From positions 10,264-17,752 of the forward strand of contig QHOM01000195.1 in the NCBI GenBank assembly GCA_003218785.1: a stretch of DNA of 7,489 nucleotides. The letters run 5' to 3'. Under the pieces are notes generated by a model. That model made no database searches, had not been told where the DNA came from, and saw nothing but the letters and a program-made list of their open reading frames with translations. A program made the position numbers and the translations under genes. Below are positions 1 to 5,623 of this stretch, in pieces (position 1 is the first letter of the stretch; every line of letters begins with the position of its first letter). The DNA is from Verrucomicrobiota bacterium. GTDB lineage: Bacteria; Verrucomicrobiota; Verrucomicrobiia; Chthoniobacterales; UBA10450.

Positions 1-772
1 GAAAGCAAAATGCGGGGCGCAATGCGCGGAATTGATTCAGGACCCGTTACCGGCTGCCGTGCAGCAGTTGCTCGAACATGCCGATATGATCAAGCGCGTA
101 ACGATTGCACCGGAGTTGCCGGGCGCGCTCGAAGCGATCGAAATTTTTTACGAGCGCGGAATCAGTGTGAGCGGCGGTCATAGCGATGCATGGGATAAGG
201 ATGCCCGCAGCGCGTTCGAGCGCGGTATGCGCAGCGTGACACACACATTTAATTGTATGTCATCGGCGCGCCGCCGCGGAGTCTATCGCGTTGGCGGTTT
301 GCTCGAGTTTGCGTTAGGCGAGCCGCAGATCAGTTGCGAACTGATTGCGGATGGTCATCATGTTTCCGCGACGTTGATGAAAATGTTGTATCGCGCGAAA
401 GGCGCGGGTGGCATTTGTCTTGTGACCGACGCAACTGCTGGCGCGGGTTTGCCCGATGGCTCTCGATTTTCGCTCTTCGGTAGAGATTGCATCGTGGAAC
501 GCAGCGTTTGTTTGCTCGCCGACCGCTCAGCGCTGGCAGGCAGTGCGTCGCGAATGATCGATCTCGTCCGAACAATGGTCCACGATGTCGATCTACCGCT
601 GCACGAGGCCATCGCGATGGCCTCGAAAAATCCCGCCCGGGCCATCGGTTTGAAACCCAAAGGTCGCCTGTCCGTGGGCGCAGACGCAGATTTGGTTATT
701 CTTTCGCCAAATTTGGAAGTGTCGCAAACCTTCGTCGGCGGCGAGGAAATTTTCTCGTCAGATCGACAATAA
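1..772 (+). CDS. nagA: N-acetylglucosamine-6-phosphate deacetylase, 5'-truncated by window edge
   Basis: Amidohydrolase-superfamily enzyme that deacetylates GlcNAc-6-phosphate to glucosamine-6-phosphate in the cytoplasm, for amino-sugar and peptidoglycan recycling. The frame is open to the left edge (ten more codons before the TTG at 32), so the gene starts outside the window; about 256 residues are visible of a usual 380-390. Numbering from the TTG at 32, metal-binding His50 lies in SGGHSDA and His71 in THTFN, 21 residues apart as in E. coli NagA (His195/His216). The substrate-region motif IADGHHV is at about 105-111 and the catalytic Asp133 is in LVTDATAG. LAGSAS and the family C-terminus (ASKNPARAIGL, GADADLVIL) follow. 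The N-terminal EGPF segment with the metal-binding Glu is missing only because of the edge. The 3' end overlaps the convergent glycosyltransferase by 15 bp. Substrate is inferred from family; a related amidohydrolase cannot be fully excluded. Confidence 0.9.
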   Translation, partial: KAKCGAQCAELIQDPLPAAVQQLLEHADMIKRVTIAPELPGALEAIEIFYERGISVSGGHSDAWDKDARSAFERGMRSVTHTFNCMSSARRRGVYRVGGLLEFALGEPQISCELIADGHHVSATLMKMLYRAKGAGGICLVTDATAGAGLPDGSRFSLFGRDCIVERSVCLLADRSALAGSASRMIDLVRTMVHDVDLPLHEAIAMASKNPARAIGLKPKGRLSVGADADLVILSPNLEVSQTFVGGEEIFSSDRQ

Positions 773-1846
773 GAATTCGGCGATTTCGAGCGACGCTCGC
801 GGTCTGCTCAAACGACTGATGTTCACCGCCCATTCGCACCATTGTTTTGCGCCGTCGGCAAATGCTCGCCGAACTTGAGCGACGACTTCCTTTGGCGAAT
901 GCGCGATCACGCCCGAGTTCGTTTCGACGATCAGGCGGGCATTGCCTTCCTCCTGACCGGAGACGACGTGATTAATGATCATCGGGCAACCAGCCGCAAT
1001 CGTCTCTTGCACGGTCGCGCCGCCAGCTTTTCCGATGAGCAAATGGCTCTCGTGAAGCATGCGCGGGAGCTCGTCCGTCCACCCGACAATCTTCGTCTTA
1101 CTATTGGCTGCTGCCGCCTCGATCGCCGGCTGGAGTTCCTTGGCGCGCCCGATAGTCACCGTAAGATCGACGCCGAGGTACGCCAGCTGCTCCACCAGTT
1201 CCGGCGCGCCGCGCGTGGCCGCATGAATCATGTACAGAACGCGGCGCTCAGAATTGTGGGAAGGCAACTGTCGATCTTGCGTGAAATCTGCAAATTTTGG
1301 GCTCACAGGAAATCCGAATGTCTTGATTTTTTGCGACACGACTCCCGCTGTCCGCAGCACAGTGGCGCTCGGTTCGTTTGGAACCAGGAAGTAATCGGCG
1401 GGGCAGCGATACCAGGCTGCGTTGACGGTAATTGAATCGGTGACAACGACCACGCTTTTGCAGTATCTGTTCGGCCCCAAGATTTGCTCGAGTGCATTTG
1501 AATAGGCCGGAAATGAGGAAACCACGACGTCCGGTCGGAAACGGTCGAGCAAGGGTGCGAAATGATCCTTTAACCGCGCGAACCCCTGGAAACTCTTGTC
1601 GAGGTCTTTCTTGCGGTCCAGCCAGCGGTAAACGGTTCCCCAAGTGCGTGGCGCGAAATTGATCAATGCGAGATAGCTCCTTCGCACGAGTTCGTTGATC
1701 GGCCCGTAGGCTTCGGCGAACAGATCGCGCAATTCAACTTCGGTCTGTGCCGGGGCCATACGAATCAACCCATCCCGAACGCCGCGAGCGGCGCTGTTGT
1801 GACCCTCTCCAAAGCTGGCGGTAAGGATCAGTATTCTTTTTTTCAC
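758..1846 (-). CDS. MGDG synthase/UgtP-family glycosyltransferase (diacylglycerol glycosyltransferase-like)
   Basis: A 362-residue GT-B glycosyltransferase of the family containing plant MGDG synthase and Bacillus UgtP (about 380 aa), which moves a sugar from a UDP-sugar to diacylglycerol at the cytoplasmic membrane face. The N-terminal acceptor domain (about 1-180) begins with the glycine-rich loop TASFGEGHNSAA (His16 is the conserved family His) and has VVVVTDS at 132-138 and W145...DYFLVPNE158, then TFGFPVSP. The C-terminal nucleotide-sugar domain (about 200-345) has IGKAGGATVQE at 270-280, AAGCPMII at 283-290 and GQEEGNA at 296-302. The usual Pro before GQEEGN is Ser here (VSGQEEGN). No signal peptide or membrane helix is seen, so peripheral membrane association is inferred. 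The start is GTG at 1846 with no clear Shine-Dalgarno sequence, chosen because MKKRILILTASFGEGH matches the family N-terminus. The sugar and acceptor cannot be read from sequence. Confidence 0.88.
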   Translation of the reverse strand: MKKRILILTASFGEGHNSAARGVRDGLIRMAPAQTEVELRDLFAEAYGPINELVRRSYLALINFAPRTWGTVYRWLDRKKDLDKSFQGFARLKDHFAPLLDRFRPDVVVSSFPAYSNALEQILGPNRYCKSVVVVTDSITVNAAWYRCPADYFLVPNEPSATVLRTAGVVSQKIKTFGFPVSPKFADFTQDRQLPSHNSERRVLYMIHAATRGAPELVEQLAYLGVDLTVTIGRAKELQPAIEAAAANSKTKIVGWTDELPRMLHESHLLIGKAGGATVQETIAAGCPMIINHVVSGQEEGNARLIVETNSGVIAHSPKEVVAQVRRAFADGAKQWCEWAVNISRLSRPRASLEIAEFLLSI

Positions 1847-1891
1847 AACTCGTTAGGCAAAAGCAGGAGGAAGAGAAGAGAACGAACTTTA
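1847..1891. promoter_or_regulatory. 45-bp divergent intergenic region between glycosyltransferase and yihY-like gene
   Basis: The two divergent start codons (GTG at 1846 on minus, ATG at 1892 on plus) leave only 45 bp. The strand is strongly asymmetric: the plus strand is purine-rich, with AGGAGG at 1865-1870 followed by GAAGAGAAGAG. AGGAGG lies 21 nt before the ATG, further than usual, and no start codon lies at normal distance from it; the purine run ending near 1880 may serve instead. No convincing -35/-10 pair is visible. Promoters for each gene probably lie partly inside the other gene's coding start (inference). Confidence 0.4.
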
Positions 1892-2824
1892 ATGGATATT
1901 TTTGACCGGCAAAGTAAACTCTGGTCGGAGATGAAGTTTCTCGGATTCATCTGGCGCGTTTTGCGCCGCCTGGTTTGGGAAACCGCCACTGATGCCACGA
2001 CGGGCCTGGCTGCCCAGATGGCGTATCTGCTCCTTTTTGCGCTCGCGCCCGGACTGCTTTTCCTCTGGCATCTGCTCGGCCTTTTCGGCACCGATCCGGC
2101 AAAGCTGCATCAAATGTTCCTTCTCCTAAAAAGTTTCATGCCGCCCGATCCGAAAGTGCAGGATATTCTAGATACAGCAGTTGCCAGTGTGGTGGTAACC
2201 GGGTCGAGCGGGATGTTGGCAAACGCCGGGATCATCCTCGGCATTTATTTCGGGACCGTTTTTATCGCCACGATTTCCCGGGCACTCAGCCATACGCATG
2301 GAGTGCGCGAAGATCGACATTGGTGGTCGAAATACATCATTTCTTTTTTCATGCTCTTCTGGTTCGGCCTCCTTATTCTTTTTTCCTTTAACGCAATCGT
2401 CTTCGGCGAAACACTCGCCGGAATCGCGGAAGTCAATTTTCAGCTCCCCATCCCACTACAGGAATGGGTTGCCGCGTTAAATTTGCCGTTCACTGCATTG
2501 GCGCTGATCATTCTTGCACTTCTGCTTTATCTGCTGACACCGGAAAATTATCTCACAATCCGCCAGGCGTTGCCGGGTGCGATTTTCTTTTCCATCGGCT
2601 GGATTATCGCGACGAAGCTCTTTCAGTTCTATGTCGCAAGATATGATCGCTACAACCCGACTTATCTCGCGCTGGCGTCCGTCATCGTGCTGCTCACCTG
2701 GATGTATTTGACGTGTTTGCTGTTGCTTCTCGGGGGTAAATTGAATGCAATTCTCCGGCGCGAACGCGCACGGATGCACGAGGGCACGCCGCCCGCGTCT
2801 GCTTCTGCCGCGCCCGGAGGTTAA
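1892..2824 (+). CDS. YihY/BrkB (UPF0761)-family inner membrane protein
   Basis: A 310-residue polytopic inner-membrane protein of the YihY/virulence factor BrkB family, once misnamed RNase BN. Its molecular role is not settled and transport is only suggested. About six hydrophobic segments are visible: 43-66 (family start AAQMAYLLLFALAP), 108-128, 149-171, 194-215, 226-248 and 259-281. Family hallmarks include RQALPGAIF at 224-232, the YNPTY motif at 254-258 (family form YnatYG) and LLLLLGGKLNAIL at 276-288. Both ends are cytoplasmic-like: the Arg-rich WRVLRRLVW near the N-terminus and RRERAR plus a Pro/Ala-rich tail at the C-terminus. The frame is open back to a possible start at 1799, but that would overlap the divergent gene and add a non-family N-terminus, so ATG at 1892 is preferred. 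Met14 at 1931 is a second possibility. Divergent from the glycosyltransferase, 114 bp before the amidase gene. Confidence 0.88.
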   Translation: MDIFDRQSKLWSEMKFLGFIWRVLRRLVWETATDATTGLAAQMAYLLLFALAPGLLFLWHLLGLFGTDPAKLHQMFLLLKSFMPPDPKVQDILDTAVASVVVTGSSGMLANAGIILGIYFGTVFIATISRALSHTHGVREDRHWWSKYIISFFMLFWFGLLILFSFNAIVFGETLAGIAEVNFQLPIPLQEWVAALNLPFTALALIILALLLYLLTPENYLTIRQALPGAIFFSIGWIIATKLFQFYVARYDRYNPTYLALASVIVLLTWMYLTCLLLLLGGKLNAILRRERARMHEGTPPASASAAPGG

Positions 2825-2938
2825 TTCCGAACTCCGAATGCCGCGCCGTGGTCCGGTTTTCGGCAATTGCCCCGGGCTTTAGCGCTGGGTAAAGCTCGAC
2901 GACTCCGAAGGTACTGAGGAATCTGTCTGGTTTCGGGG
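2825..2938. other. Intergenic spacer with short 7-bp repeat
   Basis: The spacer of 114 bp between the membrane protein and amidase genes begins with two imperfect 7-bp units, CCGAACT (2827-2833) and CCGAATG (2834-2840), then a hairpin at 2874-2897. The amidase frame has a stop (TGA) at 2915-2917, which limits how far its start can move upstream. GAGGA at 2916-2920 is the only Shine-Dalgarno-like string, 18 nt before the TTG. No clear promoter is visible. Confidence 0.4.
2874..2897. repeat. Inverted repeat (8-bp stem, 8-nt loop), possible weak terminator or REP-like hairpin
   Basis: GGGCTTTA at 2874-2881 pairs with TAAAGCTC at 2890-2897 (one G-U pair), with the loop GCGCTGGG. No T-run follows, so it is not a standard intrinsic terminator. 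It sits between two co-oriented genes and could be a processing site, an attenuator-like hairpin or a copy of a dispersed intergenic repeat. Confidence 0.45.
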
Positions 2939-4384
2939 TTGATCGCATCGCGTGCTCTGTTACGCTCCGTCGCAGTGGTGCGCTTTCGCCTTTGGCTCGC
3001 AACTGCAGTCGCGCTCGGTGCGATCGTCGGCAGTCTTCTTCGCGCCCAAGTCAGCGATGACGAAAAAAGCCAGCCCGACGAATCTGGGAAGGCACAACAC
3101 GAAACACGGGCCGCCTCATCTGTGGCGCCAAAGAAGTCGCCGAGTCCAATTGCGAAAGCCAAAGCGATAGCAGACAAGTCGAAGAAAAAGCGGGCTAATT
3201 CCCCTCCGCCGCAGAAATCGCCCAGTCCGATTCCGAAAGCGAAGCTGGCAACGGAAAAATCGAGGAACAAAACCGGGGCCTCTGCGACAGCAGAAGAATC
3301 ACCCAGCCCGATTGCAAAAGCCAAACCGGCAACAGGAAAGTCGGCGGACGAAACTGCAACTTCGCCAATCCCCAAAGGATCGCCGCATCCTCATAAGGTG
3401 AAGTCGGCGAAAGAATCTGGCGAGCGAGAGGAAGCAACTCCGAAGCCAACACCAAGCGAAACGCCTGAGGCAATTGCCACTTCGCGGAAATCGAAAAAAA
3501 CTCCGAGTCCGGCGCCAAAATCAAGACCCGCCAAGAAAAAATCGCAAAAGAACCAAGCCTCGCCGGAGCAAAAAAAAGCGGCGAAAGCGACAGCGACCGC
3601 AAAGAAAAAAGAGACGCCGAAACCGAAAAAAACGCCGACGCCTTCAGAAAAAACCGCAGAGCGATCCGAAATCCCGACTCCACCGCCGTCGCACGCAATT
3701 CCAGTGCCGACGCCAGCAGCATCGCCAGCATCAAAAATTCCACGCGCTGGTCCTGCGGAAGAGCGAGCCCAAGTTGTAATCGAGAAATCGGGCCTGGAGC
3801 AGGACGAAGGCTTCGAACCGCCTCCATCGCCGCCGCCGCGCAGAGGTTTTTGGCCGTGGTCGCGGAGTCGTGAAAGCAGTTACCGCTATCTCACAAGACC
3901 GGTGATCGAAGCGATCCGCCGCGCGCCAGTCAAACGGCGACGCTGGCAATTCATCGTTGTGCACAATAGCGGGACGCGCCAGGGGAACGCGCGCGTCTTC
4001 GATTATTACCATCGGCACGTCCGGCGGATGCAGAACGGCCTAGCCTATCATTTCGTGATCGGGAACGGAACATCGACTGGGAATGGCCAGATAGAAGTGG
4101 GGGATCGCTGGCGGCGTCAAATCAACGGCGGTCATGTGCATAGCGATTATCTGAACAACATTTCGCTCGGCATTTGTCTGGTAGGCGACTTCAATCGCGA
4201 CCAGCCAACACGCGCACAGCTTGAGTCGTGCGAAGAATTAATTCGTTACCTGCGAGAGCGCTGCGGCAAGATCGATAGGGGCGAGATTCCTGTGCGGCCG
4301 CATCGCGAGATGAATCCGCCGCGCTGGCCTACTGATTGTCCGGGCGACGTTTTTCCCTATTCCTGGTTCCGAAGATTTCAGTAG
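2939..4384 (+). CDS. Exported N-acetylmuramoyl-L-alanine amidase (Amidase_2/PGRP fold) with long Lys/Pro/Ser-rich repeat linker
   Basis: A 481-residue protein with a zinc amidase domain predicted to cleave the MurNAc-L-Ala bond of peptidoglycan outside the cytoplasmic membrane. An Arg-containing N-terminus and hydrophobic segment 18-34 act as signal peptide or anchor, with possible cleavage after Ala36. Residues 43-320 are low complexity, rich in Lys, Ser, Pro, Ala and Thr, with three 27-residue repeats at 67-147 and a Pro-rich end. The catalytic domain (about 335-481) shows His342 (IVVHNSG), Tyr370-His371 (LAYHFVIGNG), GGHVH at 397-401, SLGICLVGDFN, His455 (PHRE) and Cys467 (TDCPG). By comparison with T7 lysozyme and PGRPs, His342, His455 and Cys467 are the likely zinc ligands and Tyr370 the catalytic Tyr. 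The His-Cys spacing of 12 exceeds the usual 8. TTG at 2939 is chosen because it precedes the signal-like segment; GTG at 2975/2978 is an alternative. A recognition-only protein is less likely since all ligands remain. Confidence 0.87.
   Translation: MIASRALLRSVAVVRFRLWLATAVALGAIVGSLLRAQVSDDEKSQPDESGKAQHETRAASSVAPKKSPSPIAKAKAIADKSKKKRANSPPPQKSPSPIPKAKLATEKSRNKTGASATAEESPSPIAKAKPATGKSADETATSPIPKGSPHPHKVKSAKESGEREEATPKPTPSETPEAIATSRKSKKTPSPAPKSRPAKKKSQKNQASPEQKKAAKATATAKKKETPKPKKTPTPSEKTAERSEIPTPPPSHAIPVPTPAASPASKIPRAGPAEERAQVVIEKSGLEQDEGFEPPPSPPPRRGFWPWSRSRESSYRYLTRPVIEAIRRAPVKRRRWQFIVVHNSGTRQGNARVFDYYHRHVRRMQNGLAYHFVIGNGTSTGNGQIEVGDRWRRQINGGHVHSDYLNNISLGICLVGDFNRDQPTRAQLESCEELIRYLRERCGKIDRGEIPVRPHREMNPPRWPTDCPGDVFPYSWFRRFQ
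3137..3379 (+). repeat. Three tandem 81-bp (27-residue) repeats in amidase linker
   Basis: Units at 3137-3217, 3218-3298 and 3299-3379 each begin SPSPI(A/P)KAK and carry (D/E/G)KS at unit positions 13-15; a decayed fourth begins SPHPHKVK at 3380. All three are exactly 27 codons, so the reading frame is kept. The second half of each unit varies freely, which suggests the SPSPIxKAK core is what is retained. DNA identity is incomplete, so the duplications are not recent. Confidence 0.8.
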
Positions 4385-4388
4385 TGAG

Positions 4389-4401
4389 GCTTCGTTGAAG
4401 C
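4389..4401. terminator. Small hairpin after amidase stop, possible weak terminator
   Basis: GCTTC (4389-4393), loop GTT, then GAAGC (4397-4401), beginning 5 nt after the amidase TAG. No T-run follows on the plus strand, and the stem is short, so the terminator assignment rests mainly on position. Confidence 0.3.
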
Positions 4402-4434
4402 GATCACGCGATGGAGGCATTAAGACTTCTGCTG

Positions 4435-4466
4435 CTTCAACACTTCAAGACTTTAACGTTTCAACG
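4435..4466. repeat. Imperfect 8-bp tandem repeat (about 4 units)
   Basis: Consecutive octamers CTTCAACA, CTTCAAGA, CTTTAACG and TTTCAACG occupy 4435-4466, with consensus near CTTCAACG; the following ATTTCTTC is partly related. It is in the convergent spacer and ends 17 bp before the stop of the minus-strand gene. Confidence 0.6.
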
Positions 4467-4483
4467 ATTTCTTCCAGCGCGCA

Positions 4484-5623
4484 TCACTTGCGTTCTGCCA
4501 CCATCAAATTGGCTTCCTTATAGTTCCAGCGATAACCGAATCCGAAGTCGAGCGGCGGCGGATTGCTTTGCGAGAAGAGCTCTTGCAGTCTTGGTTGATA
4601 GTGTTGTTTGAAAAGTTCGATAGGTCCGAGATAATTGCCAAACAAGCGCAGATTCCACTTGTCTGGATTGAAATAGGCCAGCGGAATTCCAGAGTCGTCC
4701 TGTACAATTCGGTTGCTGTGTTCGAGAATGAAATTGCGGATCGTGGCGAAACCCTCCTCGAACATCAGATACGATGAAGACTTGAGAAAACTCGGGCCAG
4801 TTCCAAATCGCTGGCAAAATTTCAAGAACGCCGGATTGGATTTGATTCCGCCATCGGAAATGTCGGTGGTGAAATAATACATCGTTTGTGAATCGCCCGA
4901 TTGGTTGTCGGTATAGTTGATCCGCACTCCGGGAATGCTCCCGCCTCTCTTTCCCGGCGCGCTCTCCTGAAAAGCGCCGCTGCCGTTCAGAGCACCGTAC
5001 GCCACACTGGTGATCGATTTATCGGCGCGGGCGATGAAAGCGTAGAGAATCGGCAATACGCCACTGAGGGTCTGCTGCTGCAGATCGACTTTCATGTCTT
5101 TGGTGATGAAGTAGGTCGTCGCGAGCGAGGACTTCATTGCGTTCTCCAGGTTTCCGAGTGCGCCGGAGAGGTTTGCGACGCGCAGAGGATCCGGCGGCGG
5201 ACCCATCGATTCCTTCCCGCAAAGGACGTACACCGAGGCACGCGGAAAAAATTGATCGACGTAGAGAAAATCGGGACCACTAAACATATAGAACGCGACC
5301 GAAATCGGTTGCGTTGTCTCTGGAAGATAAGTGCCCTGCCACGCGTGCAGCTTTTGAAGTTGGCGCAGGTTGAGGTTGGTGAACTCTTTCTCAAAAAATG
5401 CGGAATGTTCCTGCCATGCCGGATCGCGCATGAGCGGGGCAAGTGGCGAATTTGGCGATGCCGGCATTCCGGCGAGAAAGCGCGCGATATCGTTAGGGCC
5501 AGCGACCGCAGGAGGGGCAGTTGGTGGAATCTGCGGATTCTCTTGTGCGTAAACGCTAAGCGCGCTTGCCAGGATCGAAAATAGAACGGTCGCGACTGTT
5601 TTTCTGAAAGAGTTCTTATTCAT
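4484..5623 (-). CDS. Secreted protein of unknown function
   Basis: A 379-residue protein that I cannot assign to a named family. A clear Sec signal peptide spans residues 1-26: basic MNKNSFRK, a hydrophobic core VATVLFSILASALS and the site VYA/QE. A Pro-rich stretch (30-43) follows, then NDIARFLAGMP (44-54). Around 107-138 is a motif-dense block, FYMFSGPDFLYVDQFFP then SVYVLCGKE, which looks like the conserved core. Later features are NYTDNQSGDSQTMYYFTTDISD, a Cys in KFCQRF and a C-terminal FGFGYRWNYKE. There is no lipobox Cys and no internal membrane helix, so a soluble periplasmic or secreted location is inferred. Its ATG overlaps the permease TGA in an ATGA tetranucleotide and it has no Shine-Dalgarno sequence of its own, so translation is probably coupled to the permease. 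No catalytic triad or metal motif is obvious; a binding protein or an enzyme both remain possible. Confidence 0.85.
   Translation of the reverse strand: MNKNSFRKTVATVLFSILASALSVYAQENPQIPPTAPPAVAGPNDIARFLAGMPASPNSPLAPLMRDPAWQEHSAFFEKEFTNLNLRQLQKLHAWQGTYLPETTQPISVAFYMFSGPDFLYVDQFFPRASVYVLCGKESMGPPPDPLRVANLSGALGNLENAMKSSLATTYFITKDMKVDLQQQTLSGVLPILYAFIARADKSITSVAYGALNGSGAFQESAPGKRGGSIPGVRINYTDNQSGDSQTMYYFTTDISDGGIKSNPAFLKFCQRFGTGPSFLKSSSYLMFEEGFATIRNFILEHSNRIVQDDSGIPLAYFNPDKWNLRLFGNYLGPIELFKQHYQPRLQELFSQSNPPPLDFGFGYRWNYKEANLMVAERK

Larger units (their letters stand above)
4385..4483. other. Convergent intergenic spacer, amidase and secreted-protein genes
   Basis: The 99 bp lies between the two converging stop codons. 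It holds a 5-bp stem hairpin just after the amidase stop and an imperfect 8-bp tandem repeat. No small gene with a credible start and ribosome-binding site is seen. Confidence 0.5.

Noticed and set aside
32..34. TTG at 32 as the nagA start
   Set aside because: The frame is open to the left edge and the N-terminal third of the enzyme is missing, so the gene begins outside the window.
842..1435. 197-codon plus-strand frame
   Set aside because: It lies wholly antisense to the glycosyltransferase, whose motifs fix the real frame; no family resemblance seen.
1799..1891. Longer N-terminus for the YihY-like protein
   Set aside because: It would overlap the divergent gene's start and adds a basic segment not expected in the family; ATG at 1892 is simpler.
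3474..3779. 101-codon Arg/Lys-rich plus-strand frame
   Set aside because: A shifted frame of the A-rich amidase linker. It would matter only as the tail of a slippage product.
2821..3827. Two long minus-strand frames (2821-3375 and 3195-3827) with apparent repeats
   Set aside because: They mirror the repeat-rich amidase linker on the other strand; the repeated FAIGLGD-type pattern is the reverse complement of the SPSPIxKAK repeats.
4411..4611. 66-codon plus-strand frame in the convergent spacer
   Set aside because: It runs antisense into the secreted protein gene and crosses the octamer repeat; nothing supports translation.
4901..5584. 227-codon plus-strand frame
   Set aside because: Antisense to the secreted protein gene, which has a signal peptide and coupled start; the translation is Arg-rich and featureless.
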